Shown: positions 1 to 10,385, counted from the first letter of the stretch. The stretch is DNA of 52,377 nucleotides from Clostridia bacterium (GCA_017436135.1 JAFSDQ010000006.1:1-52377), one strand, 5' to 3'. Numbers and translations: made by a program. Notes: generated by a model from the letters alone, not told the origin.

Positions 1-1
1 A

Positions 2-478
2 ATAACCCTTTCGGAAGAAAATTTTATTGATAAACTCAAGATGATTTCAAATAGTTATTCTTTTGATAAATCAAAGATTGCTATTGAAATTACCGAAGAC
101 GCTATGGAAAAAGACAGAGAAACTGCAACAAAGAATGTAAGGTTGTGCAAAGAGATTGGATTCAGAGTGTATCTTGACGACTTGGGAAGCGGTTACACAT
201 CCCTTGCGAATTTGTGCGATTATCCTATTGACGTTGTAAAAATTGACCGTGATATTTTACTCAAGACCCAAAATGAAAAAGGTAAAGACCTGTTTACAGG
301 AATCATCGCTCTTGCACATAGCTTGAATATTAAGGTCATTTGCGAGGGCGTAGAAACAGAAGGGCAAAATATGCTCGTATCTTCGTCTGCCTGCGACTTT
401 GTTCAGGGATGGTATTATTCCAAAGCACTTCCTTTGGAGGAATGTGAGTCATTTATAGAAAAATATGAAAAAAGATAG
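2..478 (+). CDS. EAL-domain protein, C-terminal part (5' end outside window)
   Basis: The reading frame is open from base 2, so the true start lies upstream of the window. The visible 158 residues are the second half of an EAL domain, the cyclic-di-GMP phosphodiesterase fold. Recognisable motifs in order are EITED, DDLGSGYTSL (the metal-binding DD loop), VVKIDRD with the catalytic-type lysine, CEGVET, and the closing QGWYYSKALP. All late EAL motifs are intact, so activity is plausible, but the N-terminal EAL signature and any sensor or GGDEF domain cannot be seen. A role in c-di-GMP turnover is known for the family and inferred here. The gene ends about 90 bp before the PHP gene on the same strand; a short hairpin (CCGCC-TGC-GGCGG, 513-525) without a T-tract lies between them. 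Confidence 0.9.
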   Translation: MTLSEENFIDKLKMISNSYSFDKSKIAIEITEDAMEKDRETATKNVRLCKEIGFRVYLDDLGSGYTSLANLCDYPIDVVKIDRDILLKTQNEKGKDLFTGIIALAHSLNIKVICEGVETEGQNMLVSSSACDFVQGWYYSKALPLEECESFIEKYEKR

Positions 479-571
479 AATTGAATATGCCAAACACTAC
501 AACACCTCGCCACCGCCTGCGGCGGAGCCTTTGAAAAGAAGAAAACAATGGTTAAATCAGGAGGGCAAAAA

Positions 572-1348
572 ATGGACTATAATTATCATTGCCATACCTA
601 CAGGTGCAATCACGCATCAGGGATGCCTGAAGAATATATTAAACGGGCAATAGAGGGAGGCATAAAATATATGGGCTTTTCAGAGCATATACCCTTTGTC
701 GGTCCTGATGGAAGACAGTCACGCTACAGACTCAAAGCAGAGGAAATCCCTGACTATTTCACCGAGCTTAATGAGTTGAGAAATAAATATAAAAAAGATA
801 TTGACATAAAGATAGGCTTTGAGGTAGAATATTACCAAAAATATTTTGAAAAGACTCTTAAAGAGGCCGTTGAATATGGGGCAGAATATCTTATTCTTGG
901 ACAGCATTTTGCGTCCTATGATGATGAAGTGCGAGGCGTGAGAGCCATGCGCAAAACCGATGACGAGGCTTATTTAAAGGAATGCACAGAGGCTATGGTA
1001 AAAGGCATAGAAACAGGGAAGTTTTCGTGCGTGGCGCATCCTGACATTGTTGATTTTGTGGGAGATGAGGGAGCATTTGAAGACAGCTTCCGCAGAATTT
1101 GTGTTGCCGCACGAGAGCATAACACTCCTCTTGAAATAAACTTTCTGGGAATAAGAGAGGACCGCAATTATCCAAAGGAAAAAATATGGAGAGTAGCGGG
1201 AGAAGAGAAGACAGCAGTAACCTTTGGTTTTGATTGCCATGATGTAAAAAGCGCTTATGACGGGGACTCCTTAAAGACAGCCATGGAGATAGTGGATAAG
1301 TATAATCTGAACTATATAGGAAAGCCCAAAATAAAGGCTTTGACGTAA
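572..1348 (+). CDS. PHP-domain histidinol-phosphatase family protein
   Basis: This 258-residue protein belongs to the PHP superfamily of metal-dependent phosphoesterases and most resembles HisK-type histidinol-phosphatases. The N-terminal metal motif is HCHTYRCNH (H6, H8, H14). Later family motifs are GFSEHIPF, an internal GFEVEYY, LGQHF, CVAHPDIVDF and the closing FGFDCHD. The ATG at 572 is chosen because AGGAGGG ends 6 nt upstream; an upstream in-frame ATG at 548 has no such site. No other his genes are nearby, so histidine biosynthesis is uncertain and another phosphomonoester is possible. A Rho-independent terminator follows at once, so it is probably the last gene of its transcript. Confidence 0.85.
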   Translation: MDYNYHCHTYRCNHASGMPEEYIKRAIEGGIKYMGFSEHIPFVGPDGRQSRYRLKAEEIPDYFTELNELRNKYKKDIDIKIGFEVEYYQKYFEKTLKEAVEYGAEYLILGQHFASYDDEVRGVRAMRKTDDEAYLKECTEAMVKGIETGKFSCVAHPDIVDFVGDEGAFEDSFRRICVAAREHNTPLEINFLGIREDRNYPKEKIWRVAGEEKTAVTFGFDCHDVKSAYDGDSLKTAMEIVDKYNLNYIGKPKIKALT

Positions 1349-1391
1349 ATCGTGTGAAAAATTGTATGAAATATACTTAAAATAAACATAA

Positions 1392-4328
<2,937 letters not shown>

Positions 4329-4351
4329 TTATTACCACGCACAAAAGACAC

Positions 4352-4691
4352 AAAAATAAACGGAGTTGGTCACAACTCCGTTTCAGCGTGTAGAAAAACC
4401 CTATTTTAGCAAATGCTTTGCATATAAATTGCCGAACCCTATTGCGTCAGCCAGACCCTGACGCAGTTCATCGTTTCACTTTGTGAAACTCGAAAAAAGG
4501 GGCTCTGCCCCTTTAAAACGCCGAATTTATGGGGCTTGGGGCAACGCCCCAATCGTTTCTGCGAAGCAGAAAACGACTCCGCTCGGGTGGGCGAGCGGAA
4601 CAGGGCAAGGCATAGCGGATGAAATCTCTTTGCAAGACATAGACTTTTTTGACAGTCTGAAACGGAGTTGGTCACAACTCCGTTTATTTTT
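4352..4691. mobile_element. 340-bp inverted-repeat element bounded by outward-facing terminators
   Basis: The two 35-bp ends (4352-4386 and the reverse complement of 4657-4691) agree at 31 positions, differing only in a 4-nt loop. Each end is itself a hairpin (AAACGGAGTTG-4 nt-CAACTCCGTTT) with an A/T tract on its outer side, so each is an intrinsic terminator pointing outward. The interior holds further hairpins: GCGTCAG-7-CTGACGC, GTTTCAC-GAAAC, AAAGGGGC-TCT-GCCCCTTT, GGGGC-GCCCC and CCGCTCG-CGAGCGG. It carries no credible gene. The right end supplies the AraC stop codon. It may be a MITE-like or REP-like insertion; no transposase and no clear target duplication are seen. Confidence 0.6.
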
Positions 4692-5553
4692 TTTCTGCAT
4701 ATTTTCCAGGGGGAATCCCCACGGATTTTTTAAACACTCTTATAAAATTCGCATAGTTGCTGAATCCGCATGCTTCTGCAGTTTTTGCAACGCTCTCTCC
4801 CCGGGCGAGTAATTTTTTTGCCTCTGAAATCTTACGGGAGAGAATGTATTTCGATACAGTTGTTCCTGTATACTCCTTGAATATACGGCATAGCTGGTTG
4901 TGGGAAACAAAGGTGTTTTTGGAAATAGCCTCCAGTGACAAAAGGCTGTTATCTTTGTTATAATTAGAATTGATGTATGCCATAATTTTAAGAATCAGTT
5001 CATTGCTTGAGGCATCGCTGTCTTCGGATTCCTGTGAATGATTTTCGCTGAACATGTTGTTGACATGCACAAGAATCTGTATTAAAGCCGATTGATTAAG
5101 CACATCTGCCCCGAAGCAGTTATCGTTCTTTATCCGGGAAAAAAGCTTGTATAGCATCCTGGCCTGCTTGGGGGAGAGAGAAATTCGATGTGAGGTATCA
5201 GATGTTCTGGAATAAAAGCATCTTGACAGGTCTGTTTCCTCTGTAGAACAACTGTGCAGAAATTCGGGATTTATTTCTACAACAAAGCGCTCATACCTTT
5301 TTGCGGAGGGGTCGTTGGTGATTTTATGTGCTTCAAACTGGTTGATTACAAATAAATCTCCGTCATTTACTTCATATAGCTTATCGGCGATAAGAAAGGT
5401 TTCCCCTCCTGTGATACAAAACAAAAGCTCGCAAGTGTTGTGGGTATGAATGTCTGTATTAGTATGATTTGCATTGGAATAGTACATTCCAAACTGTTTT
5501 CCGGTTATAGCGTTCTGTATAGCACCTTCACAACTGTCAAAGTAGTATTTCAT
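4684..5553 (-). CDS. AraC-family transcriptional regulator (cupin sensor plus two HTH)
   Basis: The 289-residue protein has the standard AraC layout. An N-terminal cupin-like ligand domain carries an IHTHNTCELLF motif, followed by a linker and a C-terminal double helix-turn-helix over about the last 100 residues (LSLEAISKNTFVSHNQLCRIF, then VAKTAEACGFSNYANFIRVFKK). The family binds tandem sites, usually about two helical turns apart, and usually activates carbohydrate genes. The ATG at 5553 is preferred because AAGGTGG lies 8 nt upstream; an in-frame GTG at 5565 overlaps that site. The stop codon lies inside the terminal repeat of the neighbouring element, so the last residues may have been changed by its insertion. 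Paired TTGCAA sites in the divergent region 5633-5659 and before kduI are good candidates for its operators (inference). Confidence 0.9.
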   Translation of the reverse strand: MKYYFDSCEGAIQNAITGKQFGMYYSNANHTNTDIHTHNTCELLFCITGGETFLIADKLYEVNDGDLFVINQFEAHKITNDPSAKRYERFVVEINPEFLHSCSTEETDLSRCFYSRTSDTSHRISLSPKQARMLYKLFSRIKNDNCFGADVLNQSALIQILVHVNNMFSENHSQESEDSDASSNELILKIMAYINSNYNKDNSLLSLEAISKNTFVSHNQLCRIFKEYTGTTVSKYILSRKISEAKKLLARGESVAKTAEACGFSNYANFIRVFKKSVGIPPGKYAEKK

Positions 5554-5632
5554 AAAATCAACCACCTTTTTTTGTGGAATTTAAACAATTGAAAAATTAG
5601 TATAGATTTATTCTATCACATTTTGGTACGAA

Positions 5633-5687
5633 TTGCAATAAAATTGTTATAAATTGCAAAGACTTTGCGTAATTTTTGTGATATAAT
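5633..5687 (+). promoter_or_regulatory. Promoter with paired TTGCAA boxes (copy 1)
   Basis: TTGCAA lies at 5633-5638 and 5654-5659 (21 bp apart), with a -10 TATAAT at 5682-5687. The -35 is poor, as expected for an activator-dependent promoter. The same boxes at exactly the same spacings recur at 8649-8703. It drives rightward transcription toward the gene remnant at 5803 and lies in the divergent region of the araC gene. Confidence 0.7.
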
Positions 5688-5802
5688 CCATATATGATAC
5701 ACTATACACTTTGGAAGAGTATCCTTTCCATAAAAAATCTTTGTGAAAAACACATAAAAACCCACCTGAAATACCGTTTTTGAGAGTGGCGGAGATATTA
5801 TA

Positions 5803-6054
5803 TTGTGGCAACAAGGCAAACAGGTTGTTTTGCCCGAGGCATCGGAGGTCCTGACTGTCAGGGTGAGAATTATAAACGAATCGCCAAAGGCAGAAACAAA
5901 AAATTTGAGAATTTATTCGTCAGGTCTGGCGAATACAACTATTGCAGAACAAGAAGTAACAATTGCGGCACTTTCTACTGAAATAGTGGAGGTAAAGCTC
6001 CAAAACGGACTCGATGAGAGGACCGGAGGAGCTGTCCGCGCAGAATTAAACTAA
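5803..6054 (+). pseudogene. Probable 3' remnant of a gene behind an intact promoter
   Basis: The frame is open from about 5770 to the TAA at 6052-6054 and encodes roughly 83-94 residues rich in beta-prone V/T/I stretches (VLTVRVRIINESPK, TIAALSTEIVEVKL). No family is recognised. There is no ATG; the only likely start is a TTG at 5803 with GGCGGAG 8 nt upstream. A regulated promoter precedes it by about 115 bp and a strong terminator follows 5 bp after the stop, so a transcription unit remains. The text reads like the C-terminal beta-domain of a longer, perhaps secreted or carbohydrate-active, protein. The likeliest history is an internal deletion fusing a promoter and leader to the 3' end. 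A genuine small protein started at TTG is the alternative. Confidence 0.5.
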
Positions 6055-6059
6055 AAGAA

Positions 6060-6092
6060 AAACGCAACGGGAATTTTCCCGTTGCGTTTTTT
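6060..6092 (+). terminator. Strong Rho-independent terminator
   Basis: A 14-bp stem AAACGCAACGGGAA pairs with its complement across a two-base centre and runs into TTTTTT. It begins 5 nt after the stop of the remnant at 5803-6054. Confidence 0.85.
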
Positions 6093-6390
6093 GTGTGTAA
6101 TGTGAAAATTCCACATCGGGGTTTTAAAGGGGCGCCGCCCCTTTATCCGAGTCGACGAAGTCGACGAAGAACGGCGCGTGGGTCTGGCACGCGCATAGGC
6201 GTTGTCCAAATTTTAATTTGGGTAACAACACCTATACAGGGCGTCCCAAGAAATCAAGGCAACGCCGCTGATTGATTGGTTGACGCATCGGAACAGGGCT
6301 CGGCAAGAAATGTTAAGATGTCACAATCCCTCCACCACCTATCGGTGGTCCCCCTCCCTTTGCACAAGGGAGGCAACATGTAGGGGCAAG
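6093..6390. repeat. Hairpin-rich intergenic repeat region, no gene
   Basis: About 300 bp hold a run of inverted repeats: AAAGGGGC-GCC-GCCCCTTT (6126-6144), GTCGAC-GAA-GTCGAC, GCGCGTG-CACGCGC, TAGGTGTTG-type arms near 6196-6236, CCACC-GGTGG, and CCCTCCCTTTG with its complement. Two modules also occur in the element at 4352-4691: the AAAGGGGC hairpin and CGGAACAGGGC-NN-GGCA (6289 and 4596). No coding frame with a ribosome site is seen. It is probably a mosaic of dispersed intergenic repeats. Confidence 0.5.
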
Positions 6391-6426
6391 AAAAAAGTGC
6401 GGAACACCCCGTAGGAAGTTCCGCAC
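6391..6426 (-). terminator. Rho-independent terminator of the LOG gene
   Basis: Read on the minus strand, GTGCGGAAC and GTTCCGCAC form a 9-bp stem with a 12-nt loop followed by TTTTTT. It lies 10 nt after the LOG-family stop codon. Confidence 0.85.
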
Positions 6427-6436
6427 AATCAACCTC

Positions 6437-7018
6437 TTATCCAAGCTTTAAGTCGTGTACATCCCGTTTAATCTGCTTATCATTTTCTATGTAAGAGAGT
6501 ACCTCTTCTGCAGAATCAAAGTAGCCATACAGGGTTTTACACTCTTTCATAATAAAGTTCTTTTCCATTGCCTCTCCGATAAAAGCTTCCAATCCGTTGT
6601 AATAGTTATCTATATTATATATTACAATGGGTTTAGTGTGTCTGCCAAGCTGCTTAAGGGTAAGAACCTCAAACAATTCTTCAAATGTGCCCATACCGCC
6701 CGGCACAATTATAAAAGCGTCTGCCATATCCTCCATTTTTGATTTACGTTGAGCCATAGTTTCTGTGTATATAAGCTCTGTACACTTATCAAAAAGCTGG
6801 GAGATGCTCTCTTCTTTAAAGAAAGAGGGAACAACCCCGTATACATTTCCGCCGGTTTTGTGAACTCCGCGGGCAGCTGCCCCCATCAGTCCGTTGGCAC
6901 CTGCGCCAAAAACAAGGGAATGTCCTCTTTTTCCCATTTCTTCTCCAAGCTTTTCTACCGCTTCAATAAAGTGATTATCAAGAATTGTGCTTGATGCACC
7001 AAATACGCATATATTCAT
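6437..7018 (-). CDS. LOG-family protein (TIGR00730-type putative nucleotide phosphoribohydrolase)
   Basis: The 193-residue protein has the Rossmann-like lysine-decarboxylase/LOG fold. Key motifs are the N-terminal ICVFGASS, the FGAGANGLMGAAARG loop, MAQRKSKM, and the signature PGGMGTFEELFE with its conserved glutamate. Plant and bacterial LOG enzymes release the base from cytokinin riboside 5'-monophosphates, while bacterial housekeeping members probably cleave AMP-type nucleotides, so the natural substrate is uncertain. The ATG at 7018 is preferred because AAGG lies about 7 nt upstream; an ATG at 7024 overlaps that site. The gene stands alone, with its own terminator on one side and repeat DNA on the other. 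Confidence 0.88.
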   Translation of the reverse strand: MNICVFGASSTILDNHFIEAVEKLGEEMGKRGHSLVFGAGANGLMGAAARGVHKTGGNVYGVVPSFFKEESISQLFDKCTELIYTETMAQRKSKMEDMADAFIIVPGGMGTFEELFEVLTLKQLGRHTKPIVIYNIDNYYNGLEAFIGEAMEKNFIMKECKTLYGYFDSAEEVLSYIENDKQIKRDVHDLKLG

Positions 7019-7117
7019 TTTCATACCTTCCCTTCATCTATATTTATATTATATATTATGCCACAATATGTGGAATTTTGCAATAAAAATTTGTTTTCTA
7101 TGTGGCACCGCAAAATC

Positions 7118-7295
7118 GTAGGGGCAATTCCCTCGTGAAAATGAGCCCTCCTCATTGAGGAGGGTGGCACGCAAGGCGTGACGGGAGGAGTTTGCAAATT
7201 GATTTACACTCTCCCACCGACAAACCTAACGGTTTGCCACCTCCCTCACAGAGGGAGGCTGTGTAGGGGAGGGGCTTGCTCCTCCCGCAAAAAAA
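7118..7295. repeat. Intergenic hairpin repeats, no gene
   Basis: Inverted repeats follow one another: CCCTCCTC-ATT-GAGGAGGG (7146-7164), CACGC-AAG-GCGTG, AAACC-TAAC-GGTTT, CCTCCCTC-ACA-GAGGGAGG (7240-7258) and a GGGAGGGGC/GCTCCTCCC pair near 7267-7287. Two start with GTAGGGG (7118, 7263). No reading frame with a ribosome site is seen. Confidence 0.5.
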
Positions 7296-7515
7296 GCCCC
7301 CTTTAAAGGTCGAGGTTGACAAGGAAGTAATGGTTTTGAAGTCTGATTTTCCGTTTATGCTTCGTAAAAAATCCCGAAATACGTCAGTATTACAGGATTT
7401 TTGTTACTTGCCTAATTCAAAAAATAAGATATTCAAAACTGCAAAGCATCCTAAAAATCAAAAATTTTGATTTTTAGGACAATACTGCCTTATCAACCTC
7501 GACCTTAACGGGGGC
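7296..7515. mobile_element. 220-bp MITE-like element with about 36-bp terminal inverted repeats
   Basis: The left end begins GCCCCCTTTAAAGGTCGAGG; the reverse complement of the right end begins GCCCCCGTTAAGGTCGAGG. Similarity continues through GTTGAYAAGGMAGTA, about 36 bp with one single-base gap and a few mismatches. Inside are nested complementary pairs: GTTTTGAA with TTCAAAAC, AAAAATCC with GGATTTTT, and a perfect hairpin CCTAAAAATCAAAA-A-TTTTGATTTTTAGG (7450-7478). No transposase or convincing gene is present, and no clear target duplication is visible. The strand is arbitrary. A transcript would fold into a multi-branched structure. Confidence 0.55.
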
Positions 7516-7529
7516 AAAACAGCGTGTTT

Positions 7530-8540
7530 TTAGATAAAAGGTCTGCGGTCAAGGACCATGCGAAGAGGTACATCAGAACGAATAATTCCGGGAAGAGCCA
7601 GTTGGAGCTCTGTAAGACAGCAAAGTGTACCAAAGAGCATGTGCAAATCGTTAGCGCCGTCATCTGTTTCCCAGTCCACAATATTCAGCCAGGAGATATA
7701 GTCCTTTGCAAAGCCGTAAAGAGCAGCTTGAACCTCGTCAAAGCGATGCTTTGTCTGTCTTGATGCACGATTGAGGCAGAATACCCAGTCTACTTCAATA
7801 AAGTGGAACTGCTTGCCGAATTTTGGATAACCGATGCGGTCAGTACATAAGTCAAGACAGGTGTCAATCAGCTTATCGGGATAAGGGTATGCCATCCTTG
7901 CATGCTCGTAGGTGAACAGGAAGTGAAATCCGTCGCCCATGTGCTGACAAATAGAAGCCCCCTGGGGAAGGGGATATGTGCCTTTGCGCCACAGAGCAGT
8001 TTCCGGGTCGCAGTTTTTATTGAGCCAGTCAAAGTAGTTGTCAACCCAGGAATGGGGAACTGCCCTTGTAATAACAAAAGAGCTGTAAATTGCAGGGGCA
8101 ATATGTCCGGGGCCTTTTGCTTCCGGCCAGTTAAGACTCTCTAAAAGCTGACACATAGCGTCGTTGTCCTCGTACTTTTTAAAATCATAAAAAGGGTATA
8201 GGGGCTTTGCATCAAAAAGCTCCAAAGCGGCAACGCAATGAGCGGTTGTATGAGAGGGAAGATGAGAGCCCTCTACAAAAAGCCCTGTTTTTTCGTCCTG
8301 GTGTGCCTGAAGTCCTTTAACCCATAGTTTTCGTTCTTCAACATCTGTGGGGAAGCAATTCAGGGTGTAAAAAATGTTGGCAGCATCAGCGCAACCGTAT
8401 GCATTAGATGTGAGGTTCCGCTTGGTTTCTCCTGCGGGGTCATCCCAAATCCATCTTGCATATTCTCCTGTTGACAGCTGGTGGCTGTCAACGGTTTTCT
8501 TTATGTTATTTAAAATCGAATTTATATTGATAATATCCAT
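7530..8540 (-). CDS. Conserved-looking protein of unknown function, possibly alpha/alpha-barrel
   Basis: This 336-residue soluble protein has no signal peptide or membrane segment, and no family is recognised with confidence. Its many Trp, His and aromatic residues and repeating helical blocks (GLFVEGSHLPSHTTAHCVAA; AIYSSFVITRAVPHSWVDNY; GASICQHMGDGFHFLF) resemble alpha/alpha-toroid proteins such as prenyltransferase-like folds and GH88/GH105-type hydrolases. The ATG follows GGAGGAG by 6 nt. It is divergent from kduI and kduD and shares their control region. KduI acts on the ketouronate that forms from unsaturated galacturonate, so a role in releasing or processing unsaturated uronides is an attractive inference, not a demonstrated one. 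Confidence 0.6.
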   Translation of the reverse strand: MDIININSILNNIKKTVDSHQLSTGEYARWIWDDPAGETKRNLTSNAYGCADAANIFYTLNCFPTDVEERKLWVKGLQAHQDEKTGLFVEGSHLPSHTTAHCVAALELFDAKPLYPFYDFKKYEDNDAMCQLLESLNWPEAKGPGHIAPAIYSSFVITRAVPHSWVDNYFDWLNKNCDPETALWRKGTYPLPQGASICQHMGDGFHFLFTYEHARMAYPYPDKLIDTCLDLCTDRIGYPKFGKQFHFIEVDWVFCLNRASRQTKHRFDEVQAALYGFAKDYISWLNIVDWETDDGANDLHMLFGTLCCLTELQLALPGIIRSDVPLRMVLDRRPFI

Positions 8541-8648
8541 TTTTTCTCCTCCAAAGCAAATTTTAATATGCAGCTAAACTGCAAAGGACTCCCACATTAT
8601 AGCATTGTTTAACCCCAAAATCCCAAAATTATTTAAATTCGGTATAAA

Positions 8649-8703
8649 TTGCAATAAATTTGGTGAGATTTGCAATAATATTATTAAAATTTTATGTTAT
8701 AAT
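8649..8703 (+). promoter_or_regulatory. Promoter with paired TTGCAA boxes (copy 2), kduI-kduD
   Basis: TTGCAA lies at 8649-8654 and 8670-8675, with TATAAT at 8698-8703: the same 21- and 28-bp offsets as at 5633-5687. The sequence around the first box (GGTA, two bases, AATTGCAATAAA) is also shared. A leftward -10 (ATTATA on the plus strand, 8596-8601) serves the divergent gene, so one regulator could act on both sides. Confidence 0.72.
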
Positions 8704-8751
8704 TAAGAATAGCGTATAGCTGAATTGTTTTTTAAAAATGGAGGTGAAGGA

Positions 8752-10374
8752 ATGATTGATTTAAAAATTGTCAATGCAAAACGGGAGGAATTATTCCGTG
8801 TCAGCGGTGATCAGATTGACACTGTTTATAACGGAAGGTTTGCAGATGGCGATAAAATCATAGTCGATTTAAAGAATATTCAGTTTATTTCGATTCAGCT
8901 TGACGAAACTCTGGAGGAGAGTATCGTCTATTGTCCGAATCAAAGGCTTGACTTTATGGTTCCTAAAGGAAGAATGAAGGATTGCTACCACGACGATGCC
9001 TTCGAAGGTGATGTGCATCGGATGCGAGTGAGAGAGGTTTCAGAGGAGGAGTTTTACAGTTACAGAAAAATTTCTCTCAACTCTCATGACTCTAAAATCA
9101 GCAAAGGCTTCCCTCATGCGGAGGCAAACTTTGTTACACGAAATGAAGCTTTCTTTTTAGAAAGAAATGCCATTGACGGAATTATCCGCAATGAATCTCA
9201 TGGGTATTACCCATACCATTCCTGGGCAGGGGGTGCTCGTGAGGATTTAGAGTATTATTTGTATTTTGGCGGGGATGTTGAGATTGATAAAATAGATTTT
9301 TATCTTCGTGCGGATTTCCCTCACGATACATATTGGAAGTCAATGGAAATAGAATTTTCTGACGGCACAAGAGTTCCTGCGGAATTCAAGGAGACCGCCG
9401 AGGCGCAAAGGGTAACCTTTGAACCAAAGGTTACGAAGTTTGTTCACCTGACAAATTTCAAGCAGGCAGTTTTTCCCCTTTCCTGGGCGGCGCTTACACA
9501 AATAGAGGTTTTTGGCAGATATATTAAGGAGGATTTAAGTAAAATGGAAGTAAGAAATGCAGCAAATTCAAAAGATGCAAAACATTATACAACTGATAGA
9601 TTAAGAGAGGAATTTTTAATTCAGAACCTTTTTACAAAGGATAATTCAAGAATGGTATACAGCCATATCGACAGAATAATCACAGCAGGCTTTATGCCTG
9701 TATATGGCGAGCTTAAGCTGGAAGCCGGCAAAGAGCTTGCGGCTGACTATTTCCTGCAAAGACGTGAAATGGGTTGTATCAACATTGGCGGTAAAGGTAT
9801 TATTACCATTGATGGTGTTGATTACGAGATGAACCCAAGAGATGGTATATACGTAGGTATGGGCAACAAAGAGATAACATTCAAGAGTGTGGACAGCGAA
9901 GACCCTGCAAAGTTTTATGTTTCATCCTGCCCTGCTCATAAATCATACCCTATTGTAAAGATTGATATTACAAAGGCAAAGAAGGTTCCCTGCGGAAGCG
10001 TTGAGGATTGTAACAAGAGAGTTATCAACCAGTACATACACCCGGAGGTAATGGAGAGCTGTCAGCTTTCAATGGGACTTACCCAGCTTGAGCCCGGCTC
10101 CAACTGGAATACAATGCCCACCCACACCCACGACAGACGTATGGAGGTTTATCTCTATCTTGATATGGGGCCTGACGATGCAGTATTCCACATGATGGGA
10201 GAGCCTACAGAAACCCGCCATATAGTTATGCACAATGAAGAGGCGGTTATATCACCCAGCTGGTCAATTCACAGTGGCGTTGGTACAAAGAACTATTCAT
10301 TTATCTGGGCAATGTGCGGCGAAAATCAGGAATTTACAGATATGGACTTTATCGAAACAAGAGATATCAGATAG
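8752..10374 (+). CDS. kduI: KduI (5-keto-4-deoxyuronate isomerase) with extra N-terminal domain
   Basis: The 540-residue reading frame joins about 264 N-terminal residues of unknown family to a complete 276-residue KduI; E. coli KduI is about 278 residues. KduI converts 5-keto-4-deoxyuronate to 3-deoxy-D-glycero-2,5-hexodiulosonate in pectin breakdown. The cupin zinc ligands are all present: H458 and H460 in THTHDRRMEVY, E465, and H507 in SIHSG, at the same intervals as in E. coli. The N-terminal part ends in a beta-rich stretch (YLYFGGDVEIDKIDFYLRAD) like a discoidin or carbohydrate-binding jelly roll (weak inference). The start follows GGAGGTGAAGG. A second ribosome site and ATG at 9526-9546 could also make free KduI. 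kduD follows with its SD at the stop codon. Confidence 0.88.
   Translation: MIDLKIVNAKREELFRVSGDQIDTVYNGRFADGDKIIVDLKNIQFISIQLDETLEESIVYCPNQRLDFMVPKGRMKDCYHDDAFEGDVHRMRVREVSEEEFYSYRKISLNSHDSKISKGFPHAEANFVTRNEAFFLERNAIDGIIRNESHGYYPYHSWAGGAREDLEYYLYFGGDVEIDKIDFYLRADFPHDTYWKSMEIEFSDGTRVPAEFKETAEAQRVTFEPKVTKFVHLTNFKQAVFPLSWAALTQIEVFGRYIKEDLSKMEVRNAANSKDAKHYTTDRLREEFLIQNLFTKDNSRMVYSHIDRIITAGFMPVYGELKLEAGKELAADYFLQRREMGCINIGGKGIITIDGVDYEMNPRDGIYVGMGNKEITFKSVDSEDPAKFYVSSCPAHKSYPIVKIDITKAKKVPCGSVEDCNKRVINQYIHPEVMESCQLSMGLTQLEPGSNWNTMPTHTHDRRMEVYLYLDMGPDDAVFHMMGEPTETRHIVMHNEEAVISPSWSIHSGVGTKNYSFIWAMCGENQEFTDMDFIETRDIR
9526..9546 (+). promoter_or_regulatory. Internal ribosome-binding site and ATG before the KduI domain
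   Basis: AAGGAGG at 9526-9532 is followed 11 nt later by an in-frame ATG at 9544, exactly where a free-standing KduI would start. It is either a relic of gene fusion or a working internal start giving two products. Confidence 0.5.
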
Positions 10375-10385
10375 GAGAGAGAAAT

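Noticed and set aside
465..653. Short plus-strand frame between the EAL and PHP genes
   Set aside because: No ribosome site; overlaps the PHP gene in another frame.
4439..4812. Small open frames inside the 340-bp element
   Set aside because: They run through hairpin repeats, lack ribosome sites and show no family features.
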